This document shows positions 22,330-33,040 of a stretch of 64,000 bases of DNA, one piece after another. The stretch covers positions 1,748,237-1,812,236 of the forward strand of contig NW_022098045.1 of assembly GCF_002288925.2 (NCBI RefSeq), written 5' to 3'. Both the position numbers and the translations under genes were made by a program. A model generated the notes under the pieces. It worked only from the letters and a program-made list of their open reading frames with translations, did no database searches and had not been told where the DNA came from. Position 1 is the stretch's first letter. Each line of letters starts with the position of its first letter. Source of the DNA: Delphinapterus leucas. Lineage: Eukaryota > Chordata > Mammalia > Artiodactyla > Monodontidae.

Positions 22330-22445
22330 AGCTCCACTTTATCATGTGTAATATGTGGATAACAATATCTACCCTAACCTATATCACAGGAACTGGAGAA
22401 GATTAAATCATCTAGAAATAATCAGTGTAAAAGATAGCATTTTAT
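22330..22445 (+). mobile_element. MIR fragment (sense)
   Basis: AATATGTGGATAACAATATC followed by GAGAAGATTAAATCATCTAG fits the middle of MIR. Degenerate. Confidence 0.5.
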
Positions 22446-22765
22446 GAACTGCCAGGTTCCGTACCATTATCAAGGTGGAAGAAGCTATGAGACCAAAATA
22501 TTTTAAAAAGAAGAAAACTCAATATATTGTGCACACCTAATTTATAAACACTCAAATGACTTTGGACGACAGCATGGCCTACTGTAGTGAAATATATTCA
22601 AGTATTTAAGCCAAAAGCCCTATCTAAAAACCGATATACTGATTAAAAACTGAAAATTTTTAATCCATATTCTTTCAAATAGTGATTTACATGTAAAGAA
22701 TAGAAATTTTAAAAATACTCATTTTCATTTATATCTGTTTTGTACTTCATACTAGAAATTAATAC
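22446..22765. other. Unassigned AT-rich sequence
   Basis: Nothing recognised. Confidence 0.4.
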
Positions 22766-22998
22766 AAAGACTGGATGGCGGGCTTCCCTGGTGGCGCAGT
22801 GGTTGAGAGTCCGCCTGCCGATGCAGGGGACACGGGTTCGTGCCCTGGTCCGGGAGGATCCCACATGCCGCGGAGCGGCTGGGCCCGTGAGCCACGGCCG
22901 CTGAGCCTGAGCGTCCGGAGCCTGTGCTCCGCAACAGGAGAGGCCACAACAGTGAGAGGCCCGCGTACCGCGGAAAAAAAAAAAAAAAGACTGGATGG
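22766..22998 (+). mobile_element. CHR-2-type SINE with perfect TSD
   Basis: Body 22779-22985 in sense orientation, complete from GGGCTTCCCTGGTGGCGCAG to a poly(A) of about 16. The B box GGTTCGTGCCC is intact. The duplication AAAGACTGGATGG is identical at 22766-22778 and 22986-22998. It is among the least degraded SINEs in the window. The frames on both strands at 22752-23012 are SINE artefacts. Confidence 0.96.
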
Positions 22999-24084
22999 TT
23001 ACTGACCATCAATGGGAAGCAGGAACTGAGGAAACCCTGAGTTGTAAGCTCTGTGATATTTTAACAGCCAGCAGAAAAAAAAAAAGAAAAAAGACTATCT
23101 AAAAAAACCCTGAAAGCCAAAATCTGAGGTAGGGAAGGCTCCTACAATCCAGGCACAGACTGCAAGCAATCTACCCCCAAACACGCGAGCTGCAAACCCT
23201 TTGTTGCCTCTCCCAACCAGGCATCATTCTTTCCCTGTGCCAGAGGGCTGCTTGAAGAAAATACTCCTTAATTGGTTTCATCTGTGCTTATTATGAGTGA
23301 TTTTTAAATCGAATCTCTAAATGATGTTTTCTTTTCCTCACTGTTGATTTGATATAGTTTTTTAATCCTAGCTGTGAGCTTAGTCCAGGCGAGGCTGTGC
23401 CTGCCTAACAGTCTAGGACTCAGGTAGTAACACTGTGGAGTTCTAGCTGTGAGGTCTATGGGAAGTACTTTTGTACTGAGAAGTATAGACCCTGGATACT
23501 CCAAGAAAAGGTCGGCATTGTCACTTCAGAGTTCTCTTTTCTCACGGTAGCCTGGCAACCAAACTGCGTCTCTTTGATGGAGGGCGTTCCTACTAGAAAA
23601 CAGCTTTATGAAAAGTGTCAGGGTCATCTTTAGAAACCCAAAGAAAACAAAACAAAACCCCCCCAAAAAAAGCCTACCACCAAGAAGGCAAAGAAAAAAA
23701 AAAAACCTCCGCACAACTCAATTATTCAGCTACACACAACTGCGCCTGTCAGGTCTTGGTAACAACACTCACTTGAATTTAATTAAGTTTGTCCGCGTAG
23801 CCTGTGAACTGGTCTGCCAGACCTGCCGGATTGGGATGAAAAGCCTGAAGGCAGACCCCGTGAGGCCATTGTTGATAAGGAGGGGCATTGCATTCTGCAC
23901 TTAGGTAAATTCCCATCCCCTTGCACAGAAAATGCCCTGGGGGAGAACCTTTTGAAGGGAGCATTGGAAGTTGGGTGGCCTGAGAGCAAACACAGATGAG
24001 AACTTTTCCCACCAGGGACATATCCGCTTCTTCTGGTGCTGAGAGTAAAATGCCTGGCTTCTGGAACTTGGAAAACAATTAGAA
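22999..24084. other. Unassigned sequence with A-rich runs
   Basis: A-rich tracts at 23075-23092 and 23635-23706. The part at 23760-24080 is richer in G+C and has overlapping frames (23608-23904 on +, 23779-24078 on -), but none shows a domain, splice context or codon pattern that I would defend. Confidence 0.45.
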
Positions 24085-24260
24085 AGTCAAACAGTTAGAT
24101 TCAAATGCCAGCTCTGCCACTGACTAGCTCTGTTGCTTTGGGGAAGTCAGCTAATCTCTCTGAGTCTCAGTTCCTTCATTTTGTGAGGTAGGAAAGATCA
24201 CGATTAAGTGAAGTAATATTGGTAAAATGCCTGACACTGTTGGCTCTCAATGACTCTACT
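24085..24260 (+). mobile_element. MIR SINE (sense)
   Basis: GATTCAAATGCCAGCTCTGCCACTGACTAGCTCTGTTG is a clear MIR core. AAGTCAGCTAATCTCTCTGAG and CAGTTCCTTCATTTTGTGAG follow in the expected order. Confidence 0.9.
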
Positions 24261-25280
24261 CCTTATTTCTCAGTTTAAATCCTCTAGAATGTATTCTCGG
24301 CTTAAATCCTCTAGAATGTATTCTCATGTATTACAAAATAATTTCCAAACTTGATAACATGATAGGGAACCTTCAAATATAACTAGCCGTACATGCCTGT
24401 TGCCTCCAAATGCCTCATAGAACTGCCTGTCTTCTCCATTCACGTTTCTCCCTGCTGCACCAGGGCACAAGCTTGTCCTCTGGACGGAAATATCCTTTCC
24501 AGCGATTCTTCAAGATCCCATTCTAGTATCCCCAAACCCTCCTGTTTTACCTCTCCCAGGAAGTTAGCCATTCCAGCCCTCGGGTTTTCAAGAGCACTTT
24601 GTACTTTTCTCAATTAAAGAACTGTACCCATTAAGTTGAGTGTTTCCCCCCAAATGAATCATAATCTTCTCATGGGCATGGTTGGGTACCATTTTTTTTA
24701 TATTATTCTAATATTTAACAAAGTGTTCAGTAAATATTTAATTGATGAAGGGATAACTTCCAGAACATTTTATTTTCATCACTTCAAAATTTACATTTAA
24801 AAGATTCTAAGAGTAAACTCTTATTTTTTTTTTGGCACCTCCCTACATTACCATAGAGCATCTATATAGAAATCAATAAGCCTAAAGTTTGAATCATGGT
24901 GAAGAGTACTGGAATAAGAATAAAAGAGAGAGTGAACGGATACTAATTTTTCCGAATCTATAGACAGCCTGACCAGAGTATGCTGGAAACCCTTTCCTAG
25001 TAAGATAACAAATCCAGTGCAAAGGCAAGATATGGTAAATATTAGAAATTTTTGCTATTCAAATATCTTCTAGCAGTTTCATTCCACTAAAATCAAATTA
25101 TTATTTTGATTTTAATTTTATTTTGATTAATTTGTTTTAATCAATCAACAAAGTGGTTTATACTTTTATTTTAAAATAATCAATATTATTTTTATTTATT
25201 TGATTTTTTAATTTAGCAAGCCCTTTTCTTTCTGAAAAGTTTATTCTACTGTTGAAAAAAGACACAACTGGAAACAGAGA
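24261..25280. other. Unassigned, with tandem duplication and AT-rich tract
   Basis: 24275-24298 and 24302-24325 are identical 24-bp copies (TTAAATCCTCTAGAATGTAT and continuing). 24370-24620 is pyrimidine-rich and could be a remnant of L2, though I would not insist. 25090-25215 is almost pure A/T. Confidence 0.5.
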
Positions 25281-25410
25281 TTTATAAAATTTTAGAATTC
25301 AGAAGTACCTGAGATATTAGCTAGTCTTTCATCCTGTTTTTACAAGTGAGAAAACTAGGACCTGGGAATGTTAAGAAACTTGCCCAAGCCTTGCTACTAG
25401 TCAGACTAAA
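25281..25410 (-). mobile_element. MIR-like or related ancient SINE fragment
   Basis: CAAGTGAGAAAACTAGGACC, AATGTTAAGAAACTTGCCCA and CTACTAGTCAGACT follow the antisense MIR order. Diverged. Confidence 0.55.
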
Positions 25411-26084
25411 ATTGACTTATTTGGTCTCCCCAGTTTTTTCGGCATGCCACTGAAAAGAAGAACCACCTGGTGCTATGGAAATGGTGGGAACCTTGGAAGA
25501 ATGTGGACATTTTGCCATTGTGGACATTTTTTATAGTGAACTCATCGTACTCAGACCTAAGTTTCTGGGAAGTTTAGGATAAAGAGAATCCCATTCTCTT
25601 CACAGCTCACTGGAAAACCAAATCTTCATTATTAGCATTCTTCATATTATTAATTTACTATCTGGCTAGCACTTAAATCTTGACTTCTTACCATGGCCAT
25701 TTTGACCTCTACCTTTCTCTGACTAGAACAGTTCTCCACTTACGCAGAGTGTGGTGCCTGTACCAACACCCACCTGCAAAGAAACTTGTATAGCATTTGA
25801 CATTCCACATTCACAGGTATGATTGGCGGGCAAAGCTAACTGAACAGGGTGTATTAACTGCCTGTATGCACACTTTCAGTGAATGTGTAACCATTTTCAT
25901 AATTCTTTTTTCTGTTATGCTCGTTCTGATATCACTTAATGAAATATGCTATTATGCTGCTGAAGCTAATTAAGAAATATGGACTTGTATTTTGTATGTG
26001 CCTTTCTTCATTTAATTTTTATGGTAATTTATATTGTATTTTATCGCAAATAAAAGTATCGCAAATTTAAAAAACTCCATGCTC
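25411..26084. other. Unassigned sequence
   Basis: A short local repeat of GTGGACATTTT occurs at 25502 and 25519. No gene or repeat family recognised. Confidence 0.45.
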
Positions 26085-26490
26085 CAGCCCTACTGTTGGT
26101 GTCCTACTCCCACCCCTCTGCTCTCCCAACTTTTCCAGCAAGCCAAGCTCTCTCAGCCTTTACACTTAGCACCCCTCCTGTCTTGAATGCCCCGCCCACA
26201 GGTCTCCGTGTGGCCAGCTCCTTCTTTCACTGAGCCTCATTGTTACCACCCCAGGGCGACCCTGGTGACACTCTTTCATCCTCTACTCTAAACAGCATGC
26301 TCCCATCTAATGGCCCTTTATGTTCACCCAGTCAGTTTCTTGCCTAGCTATCACCATTATTTAAACTCCCCTTGCTTCATTGTGTCTTGACTTTTTATTA
26401 CCTACAAGGACCTTGTCTAGTTCACTGTCATCTCCCTGGTACCTAAGACTACACCCACCACATTTTGTCACTGCACCAATATTTGTAGGA
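26085..26490 (+). mobile_element. LINE-2 3' region (sense)
   Basis: Sense L2 order: TCCAGCAAGCCAAGCTCTC, TTTACACTTAGCACCCCTCC, CTTGAATGCCCCGCCCACAG, CTCCTTCTTTCACTGAGCCT, then the 3' portion ACAAGGACCTTGTCTAGTTC to CACTGCACCAATATTTGTAG. No open frame. Confidence 0.75.
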
Positions 26491-26499
26491 TGTTGCAGA

Positions 26500-26695
26500 A
26501 GGAAACCCCACGTATTGTTTCAGGCCCATTAAAAAATTACATTATTTTCATCTTTGCCACAGGCCTATAAGGTAGTTATTATTATCCCTATTAACAGTTG
26601 AGGAATCTGACCTTCAGAGAAATTAAGGAACTTGTCCAAGATTACACTGTCACAGTGGCCTTTATGATTCCTAAGCTTTCCACTGTGATAGGTAA
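26500..26695 (-). mobile_element. MIR SINE (antisense)
   Basis: TTACATTATTTTCATCTTTGCCACAGGCC, AGTTGAGGAATCTGACCTTCAG and AAGGAACTTGTCCAAGATTAC follow antisense MIR. Confidence 0.75.
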
Positions 26696-26880
26696 AAACT
26701 CTTTCAAACCTTGACATTGATAGTCAATTATCAACATTAGAGCCAACAAGAGGTATTATTCAAGTATTCTGGGATATTTTTTGCTTCTGATATTGGCAGA
26801 AAAGAGGTGTGTGACATTTTAAACTGAAAACACAAGAATGGTTGCTACTATACGTGAGTGCTCTTCAGCGTATCTCATTA

Positions 26881-27049
26881 GGGTTGCCAGATAGAGCAAA
26901 CAAAAATACAGGATTGCCAGTCATATCTGAATTGTGGATAAACGATAAATAATTTTTTGTATAAGAGACATACTTGTACTTAAAAAAGTATTCATTATTT
27001 ACCTGAAATTCAGATTTAACTGGGAATCTTTTATTTTGTCTGGCAACCC
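26881..27049. mobile_element. Palindromic DNA transposon, copy 1
   Basis: A 169-bp element with perfect 10-bp terminal inverted repeats, GGGTTGCCAG (26881-26890) and CTGGCAACCC (27040-27049). It is bordered by TA at 26879-26880 and 27050-27051. The two halves are largely reverse complements of each other around a centre near 26965, so the whole element can fold into a hairpin. It has no coding capacity. TA borders suggest Tc1/mariner-like mobilisation. A relative lies at 50755-50948. Confidence 0.85.
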
Positions 27050-27051
27050 TA

Positions 27052-28684
27052 ATTCAGGAGTAAAAACACTAATGTTAGTCACAAAAATCAGTGGCCATTT
27101 CACAAATGGACTGAAGTTTAAATGCAGCTAAGGAAGTGTTTCAGGAATATGTAAATTTCTTCCAAAAAGGTTTATAGAAAGTTTCTGACACAATTACATT
27201 CCTAACAGGGTTTTATCACCAGGCAGACATGGGTAGGATTATTTGCCAGAAATGAAACCAATGTTTGCTTCAATGTGACAGATTTAAAAGGAACTAGGAT
27301 AATTCATCATTTAAAAAGAAACAACTAAGGAATGATTTGCTAACAGTAAACAAATATGTGAGAATGATTATATAATAGTTATCAGCTGCTTTGAGTCTCC
27401 ACCGAGGTCAGAACAAGAAATACATGACTGAAGTTAGACCATGAGGCATTTAATTTGTTTTGGATGTAGTATTTAAGAACTTCCTGTGAGTTAAGTTTCT
27501 AAAAGCTTGTGTGTGGCATTCTCTGATAAAAAAAACACTCAATCTGGCTTCAGTCAGTTCCTTTGACAAGCCAGGGCTGGTTTCAGCTGTAGGCCAAAGG
27601 CGCTGTGTCAGGGGTGTAAAATGAAGAAAGACTGATTTGAATCTTAGAGATGTCAAGGAATAAAAATGTCACCATAATCAAGATCAGGCCGCTATGGTTT
27701 ACTGTAGACTTTCCTAAACCAGGCATGAACAGTGGTGTAGCAAGTTGTTACTAGGGCCCATAATGAACTACTCTGGGGAAATGTCGCATGCCATAACACA
27801 CTCCAAGAGTCTCAACTCACATAAACATACTACAGAGTGTAAAAATCCTGATTGTTTTTATCCTGAGTTTCTCTACTTGACAAAACCAAGGAAAAACCTC
27901 CCCTCCTCTGGCCTTTTTCTTCCAAGAAACACCTATTAAGAGGTCTCAGAGAGTGGTATTTTGCATGAGAACATTTTGCAAATTCTATGTGTCTGAATTC
28001 TGTCTGAAAGCTTAAATGTGACCCCTGCTTCAACCTCTGAAGAAGAAACTGACAGCAACATCCGCCAAAAGTCAATCCTACTGTATGCTCCTGTCACACG
28101 GAGTCTCTGCACTAGCCAGCATGCTGTGGACCACGGATGCTCCAGAACCTTAACTATTAACATGTGGGTCAGCGGCCACAGCCACTGAGCTGCCTTAACC
28201 ATCAAAGTCCACATGGCTATCCTCTAGGAGTTTAACCTAATAACACAGATGAGCTGTGGTGCATCTAGAAACAACCATCACCTCAAACGATGGCTGAGCC
28301 CCGTTTAGATGGTTTCTGGACCTGAAATAAAAGGGAATTCCAGCTCATCATTAATGACTTTCTTAAATGTGTTTCCCAACAATCTTTTAAGAGCTGTTTG
28401 GTTTTCTTGCTAAGTTTGCCTCTTCTCAAAAGCACTTAGCAGGTAGTAAGTAAAACTTTTTTTATGAATAAAGACCCACTATCCCTCTAAGTACCTAACC
28501 TCCCATAAGGGATGAGGAGACAATGGGGAAGACGTGTTCAACTATTATGTAACTCCATTATGGAAAAGTGTAGGTCTTTTCTCTGTGAATTTTCTCTTAT
28601 TCTCTAGGTTAGGTTGTAGCACTCTAGATATCTGGTCTCTCAAAACTGCTTGTACTTTTTTTTTTTTTTTCATTAATGCTTTTG
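27052..28684. other. Unassigned sequence
   Basis: Several frames of 60-90 codons lie here (27450-27656 on -, 27745-27939 on +, 27830-28214 on -), overlapping one another. None has a recognisable domain or plausible splice framework. No repeat family is confidently seen. Confidence 0.45.
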
Positions 28685-28800
28685 TTTTCTTTTAGACTGT
28701 AAATTCTGTGTGGACACAGATTGTATTTCTCATTCACTGCTATCTCCTCAGTACTTAGCTCAGAGTGTGATACATAATAGGCGTTCAATAAATATTTAAA
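28685..28800 (+). mobile_element. LINE-2 3' end (sense)
   Basis: AGACTGTAAATTCTGTGTGG, CAGATTGTATTTCTCATTCAC, CTCAGTACTTAGCTCAGAGT and AGGCGTTCAATAAATATT are the classical L2 3' end sequence in order. A T15 tract (28657-28670) precedes it. Confidence 0.85.
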
Positions 28801-29186
28801 ACTTAATTCAATTTCTTCCTATTATCTCCAGCTTGGTGCTTGATTAGGTAGAATTCATAAATATACTATACCCTTACTAGAGAAAAGAAAAAACAATAAA
28901 TGCTAATCAAATACTTAGAAAATTTGGGAAAATACACAAATAAGTGGGAAAAAACAGCCCATTATTCACACTCACAAATTGGGGACGTATGGCCAATCAA
29001 CATTACTAAGTGAAGTTGTTAAGAACCTTCACGCCAAGCCAATGATAAAGCACTGCTCTTGGGCCTGGAGTTCAGGAATGCATAATCCTGCCTCAGTAAA
29101 CCCATCCAACCGCATTTCTTATTGCTGACAAATAAGAACTTTGTGATCAAGACAGGGTGACAGCCCCAGCCTCCACACATGCACAT
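28801..29186. other. Unassigned sequence
   Basis: Nothing recognised before the CA tract. Confidence 0.4.
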
Positions 29187-29222
29187 CTCACACACACACA
29201 CACACACGCACACACACACACA
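29187..29222. repeat. (CA)n microsatellite
   Basis: A run of CA dinucleotides about 36 bp long with one GCA interruption. Likely length-polymorphic. Confidence 0.95.
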
Positions 29223-29336
29223 GCTATTGCTGTTTCGGTACCTTAATTCAAGTGCTTCCTTGTCTAGAATTCCCTCCTTCTCTAGCCCATATATTCATAG
29301 AGCACCTATCCTTCCAGGGCCTGCTCAAGGCTTTCT

Positions 29337-30044
29337 TTAAAAGCCCCAGGCCTTGATGAGCTCTAGTAGTTTTCTGATGGCTTCTTTAGGATTTTCTATG
29401 TATAGTATCATGTCATCTGCAAACAGTGACAGCTTTACTTCTTTTTTTCCCATTTGGATTCCTTTTATTTCTTTTTCTTCTCTGATTGCTGTGGCTAGGA
29501 CTTCCAATGCTATGTTGAATAACAGAGGCGAGAGTGGGCACCCTTGTCTTGTTACTGATCTTAGAGGAAATGCTTTCAATTTTTCACCATTGAGAATAAT
29601 GTTTTTTGTGGGTTTGTCATATATGGCCTTCGTTATGTTGAGGTAGGTTCCCTCTACGCCCACTTTCTGGAGAGTTTTTATCATAAATGTGTATTGAATT
29701 TTGTCCAAAGCCTTTTCTGTGTCTATTGAGATGATCATATGGTTTTTATCCTTCAATTTGTTAATATGGTGTATCACATTGACTGATTTGGGTTTACTGA
29801 AGATTCCTTGCATCCTTGGAATAAATCCCACTTGATCATGGTGTATGATCCTTTTAATGTGTTGCTGGATTCTGTTTGCTAGTATTTTGTTGAGGATTTT
29901 TGCATCTATGTTCATCAGTGATATTGGCCTGTAATTTTCTTTTCCTGTGATATCTTTAGTTTTGGTATCAGGGAGTGAATTTAGTAAAGTCACAAAATAC
30001 AAAATTAATAAACAGAAATCTCCTGCATTCCTATATACTAACAA
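29337..30044 (-). pseudogene. LINE-1 ORF2 reverse-transcriptase remnant (inverted arm)
   Basis: A 235-codon open frame on the - strand. About residues 24-235 are ORF2 RT: the [20 protein letters not shown] and LSPLLFN motifs and the catalytic FADD at residues 208-211. The first 23 residues come from reading across the inversion junction into antisense of the other arm, so the ATG is not a real start. No endonuclease domain, ORF1 or promoter is present. Several positions differ from catalytic consensus (for example the D-to-T/E changes around the palm). It cannot produce a working ORF2 protein. The unbroken frame suggests a relatively young insertion. Confidence 0.9.
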
Positions 30045-31963
30045 AAATCAGAAAGAGAAATTAAGGAAACAATCCCATTTACCATTGCAACAAAAAGAAT
30101 AAAATGTCCAGGAATAAACATACCTAACGAAGCAAAAGAACTGTATGCAGAAAATTATAAGACACTGATGAAAGAAATCAGAGATGACACAAACAGATGG
30201 AGAGATATACCATGTTCTTGGACTGGAAGAATCAACATTGTGAAAATGACTATACTACCCAAAGCAATCTATAGATTCAATGCAATCCCTATCAAACTAC
30301 CAATGGCATTTTTCACAGAGCTAGAATAAAAAATTTCACAATTTGTATGGAAACACAAAAAACCCCGAATAGCCAAAGCAATCTTGAGAAATAAAAATGG
30401 AGCTGGAAGAATCATGCTCCCTGACTTCAGACTATACTACAAAGCTACAGTAATCAAGACAGTATGGTACTGGCACAAAAACAGAAATATAGATCAATGG
30501 AACAGGATAGAAAGCCCAGAGATAAACCCATGCACATATGGTCACCTTATCTTTGACAAAGGAGGCAAGAATATACAATGGAGAAAAGACAGCCTCTTCA
30601 ACAAGTGGTGCTGGGAAAACTGGACAGCTACATGTAAAAGAATGAAATTAGAACACTTCCTAACACCATACACAAAAATAAATTCAAAATAGATTAAAGA
30701 CCTACATGTAAGACCAGACACTATAAAACTCTTAGAAGAAAGCAGGCAGACTTCTCTTTGACATAAATTGCAGCAAGATCCTTTTTGAGCCAACTCCTAG
30801 AGTAATGGAAATAAAAACAAAAGTAATAAATGGGGCCTAATGAAACTTAAAAGCTTTTGCACAGCAAAGGAAACCATAAACAAGACCAAAAGACAACCCT
30901 CAGAATGGGAGAAAATATTTGCAAATGAAGCAACTGACAAAGGATTAATCTCCAAAATATACAAGCAGCTCATGCAGCTCAGTATCAAAAAACAAACATC
31001 CCAGTCAAAAAATGGGCCAAAGACCAAGATAGACTTTTCTCCAAAGAAGACATACAGATTGCCAACAAACACATGAGAAGCTGCTCAACATCACTAATTA
31101 TTAGAGAAATGCAAATCAAAACCACAAGGAGGTATCACCTCACAATGGTCAGAATGGCCATCATCGAAAAATCTTCAAACAATAAATGCTGGAGAGGATG
31201 TGGAGAAAAGAGAACCCTCTTGCACTGTTGGTGGGAATGTAAACTGATACAGCCACTTTGGAGAACAGTATGTAGGTTCCTTAAAAAACTAAAAATAGAA
31301 CTACCATACGACCCAGCAATCCCACTACTGGGCATATACCCTGAGAATACCATAATTCAAAAAGAGACCACAATGTTCACTGCAGCACTATTTACAATAG
31401 CCGGGACATGGAAGCAACCTAAATGTCCATCGACAGATGAATGGATAAAGAAGATGTGGTACGTATATACAATGGAATATTACTAAGTCATAAAAAGGAA
31501 TGAAATTGGGACATTTGTAGTGATGTGAATGAACCTAGAGTCTGTCAAACACAGTGAAGTAAGTCAGAAAGAGAAAAACAAATATCGTATATTAACGCAT
31601 ATATATGGAATCTAGAAAAATGGTACTGATGAACCTATTTGCGGGGCAGGAAAAGAGACACAGACTTAGAGAACAGACTTGTGGACACGGGTGGAAAGAG
31701 GAGGGTGGGACAAATTGAGAGAGTAGCATAGACATATATACACTACCATGTGAAAAATAGATAGCTAGTGGGAAGCTGCTGTATAGCACAGGGAGCTCAG
31801 CTCTGTTCTCTGTGATGACCTAGGGAGGGAGGCTCAAGAGTGGGGGGATATATATATACATATAGCTGATTCAGTTTGTTCTATGGCAGAAACTAACACA
31901 ACATTGTAAAGCAATTATATTCCAATTTAAAAAAACAAACAAACCAAAACAAAACCCAGGCCT
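29339..31963 (+). mobile_element. LINE-1, 5'-inverted (twin-primed), best preserved copy
   Basis: Plus-strand insertion of about 2.6 kb. The 5' arm 29353-29975 is inverted and carries the ORF2 reverse-transcriptase palm on the - strand. The 3' arm 29976-31950 is in sense orientation and runs from just downstream of the RT palm through the ORF2 C-terminus and 3' UTR to an A-rich tail. The inverted arm begins TTGATGAGCTC and the sense arm begins TGAATTTAGTAAAG. Joined head to tail these are consecutive in L1, so the breakpoint has no visible gap. Target duplications AAAAGCCCCAGGCC (29339-29352) and AAAACCCAGGCC (31951-31962) border it. Confidence 0.96.
30384..31486 (+). pseudogene. LINE-1 ORF2 C-terminal remnants (sense arm)
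   Basis: Two open segments, 30384-30692 and 31073-31486, encode the ORF2 region after the RT. They include [25 protein letters not shown] and the C-terminal cysteine-rich motif with [20 protein letters not shown] at about residues 39-58 of the second frame. Frameshifts and stops separate them (for example near 30690 and 30760), so this is a pseudogene. A third open piece at 30840-31076 covers the [15 protein letters not shown] region between them in a different frame. Confidence 0.9.
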
Positions 31964-32510
31964 CAGTGATCTTTATTTCCTTAAATTTCTTTTTAATGCC
32001 TGCAGAAAAATTAGCACCTTGTATACCATCTTGCTCTCTTATTGGCCACATATAACTCAACACCTCACTACGTCAATATAATTTTATATAATGTCATCTC
32101 ACTGCAAAATTGTTTATATATGTATCACTTATTTTAATGTATTGAAATATTATTCAACATCTTGTAGTTCTTTTATAGCCTGCAGTATCTATTAAGAAAT
32201 TGCTTTCGTTTCCTGGTAATGAGTATATTAAACAAAAATTGCCATTTGAGGCCCACTTGACTTTTTTGGAGATTAACATCCATAGTGCATGGGATTTCTA
32301 AATACTTTATCATCAGGAGATTGAGTGAAGGAAATGGAAAATAATGTATTATATAAGAGGCACTCTGAGTAATACTTTACTTGTAGTTTCAAATTCAATT
32401 CTTAAAATACACTGTGAAGTATATTATCATACTTGCTTTTATGGATGTGAAATTTGAGACTTAGACACATTAAGTAACTTGTTCAGGGATATATGTATCA
32501 GTGAGTTGTT
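31964..32510. other. Unassigned sequence with a weak MIR trace
   Basis: 32400-32505 shows a weak antisense MIR pattern (GGATGTGAAATTTGAGACTTAG, TTAAGTAACTTGTTCAGGG). The rest is unassigned. Confidence 0.4.
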
Positions 32511-32622
32511 GAGAGATAGAGAAAGAGAGGGGGAAAGATTGATAATGAACAATACAGAGAGACAAAATGAAACACAGAGAGAGACAAAGAAAACAGAGAG
32601 ACAGAGCAAGAGGCAGAAAGAA
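32511..32622. repeat. GA-rich low-complexity tract
   Basis: Imperfect GAGA and ACAGAGAGA repeats across about 110 bp, purine-rich on the + strand. Confidence 0.8.
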
Positions 32623-33040
32623 TTTGAACTGATACCTGTCTGGCTTTTTTGAAATCTATGACAAATATGAATTTATCTATTTTTTTTAAGTCTATTGTGA
32701 CTTAAACCTATTGTTTTCACAAACTTTGTCTGAGAATGAGGAATATTTTTTAAAAAGACATCAGAGTCCTAATTTTTAGCAGCACCCTAAATGTTATCTA
32801 TTCTGCTTATGCTTTTACACTTGGAATAACTACTCAAACACTGGATCACCATTAAAATTATTAGCTGTTAATAAATAAGTTTTATAGTAAAAGAGAGAAA
32901 TTTTGGTTAAACCTTCCTTAAATATGGATAATTATAACATCTAACTTGTTGGGTTTTTGTGGGAATGAATAGGCTAATATATGTAAAATGCACGCCATAT
33001 CATAGGAAGCACTAAACAAACATCAGCTGTTCTTACTATT
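32623..33040 (+). other. Unassigned, ending with a MIR trace
   Basis: 32925-33035 resembles the 3' part of MIR in sense (GGATAATTATAACATCTAAC, GTAAAATGCACGCCATATCA). The rest has no recognisable feature. Confidence 0.45.

Noticed and set aside
23779..24078. 99-codon frame on the - strand in a GC-richer island
   Set aside because: No domain, no splice framework, and an overlapping frame of similar length on the opposite strand; chance is more likely.
29187..29222. Regular short repeats considered as a CRISPR array
   Set aside because: A plain CA dinucleotide tract without spacers, in evidently vertebrate DNA.
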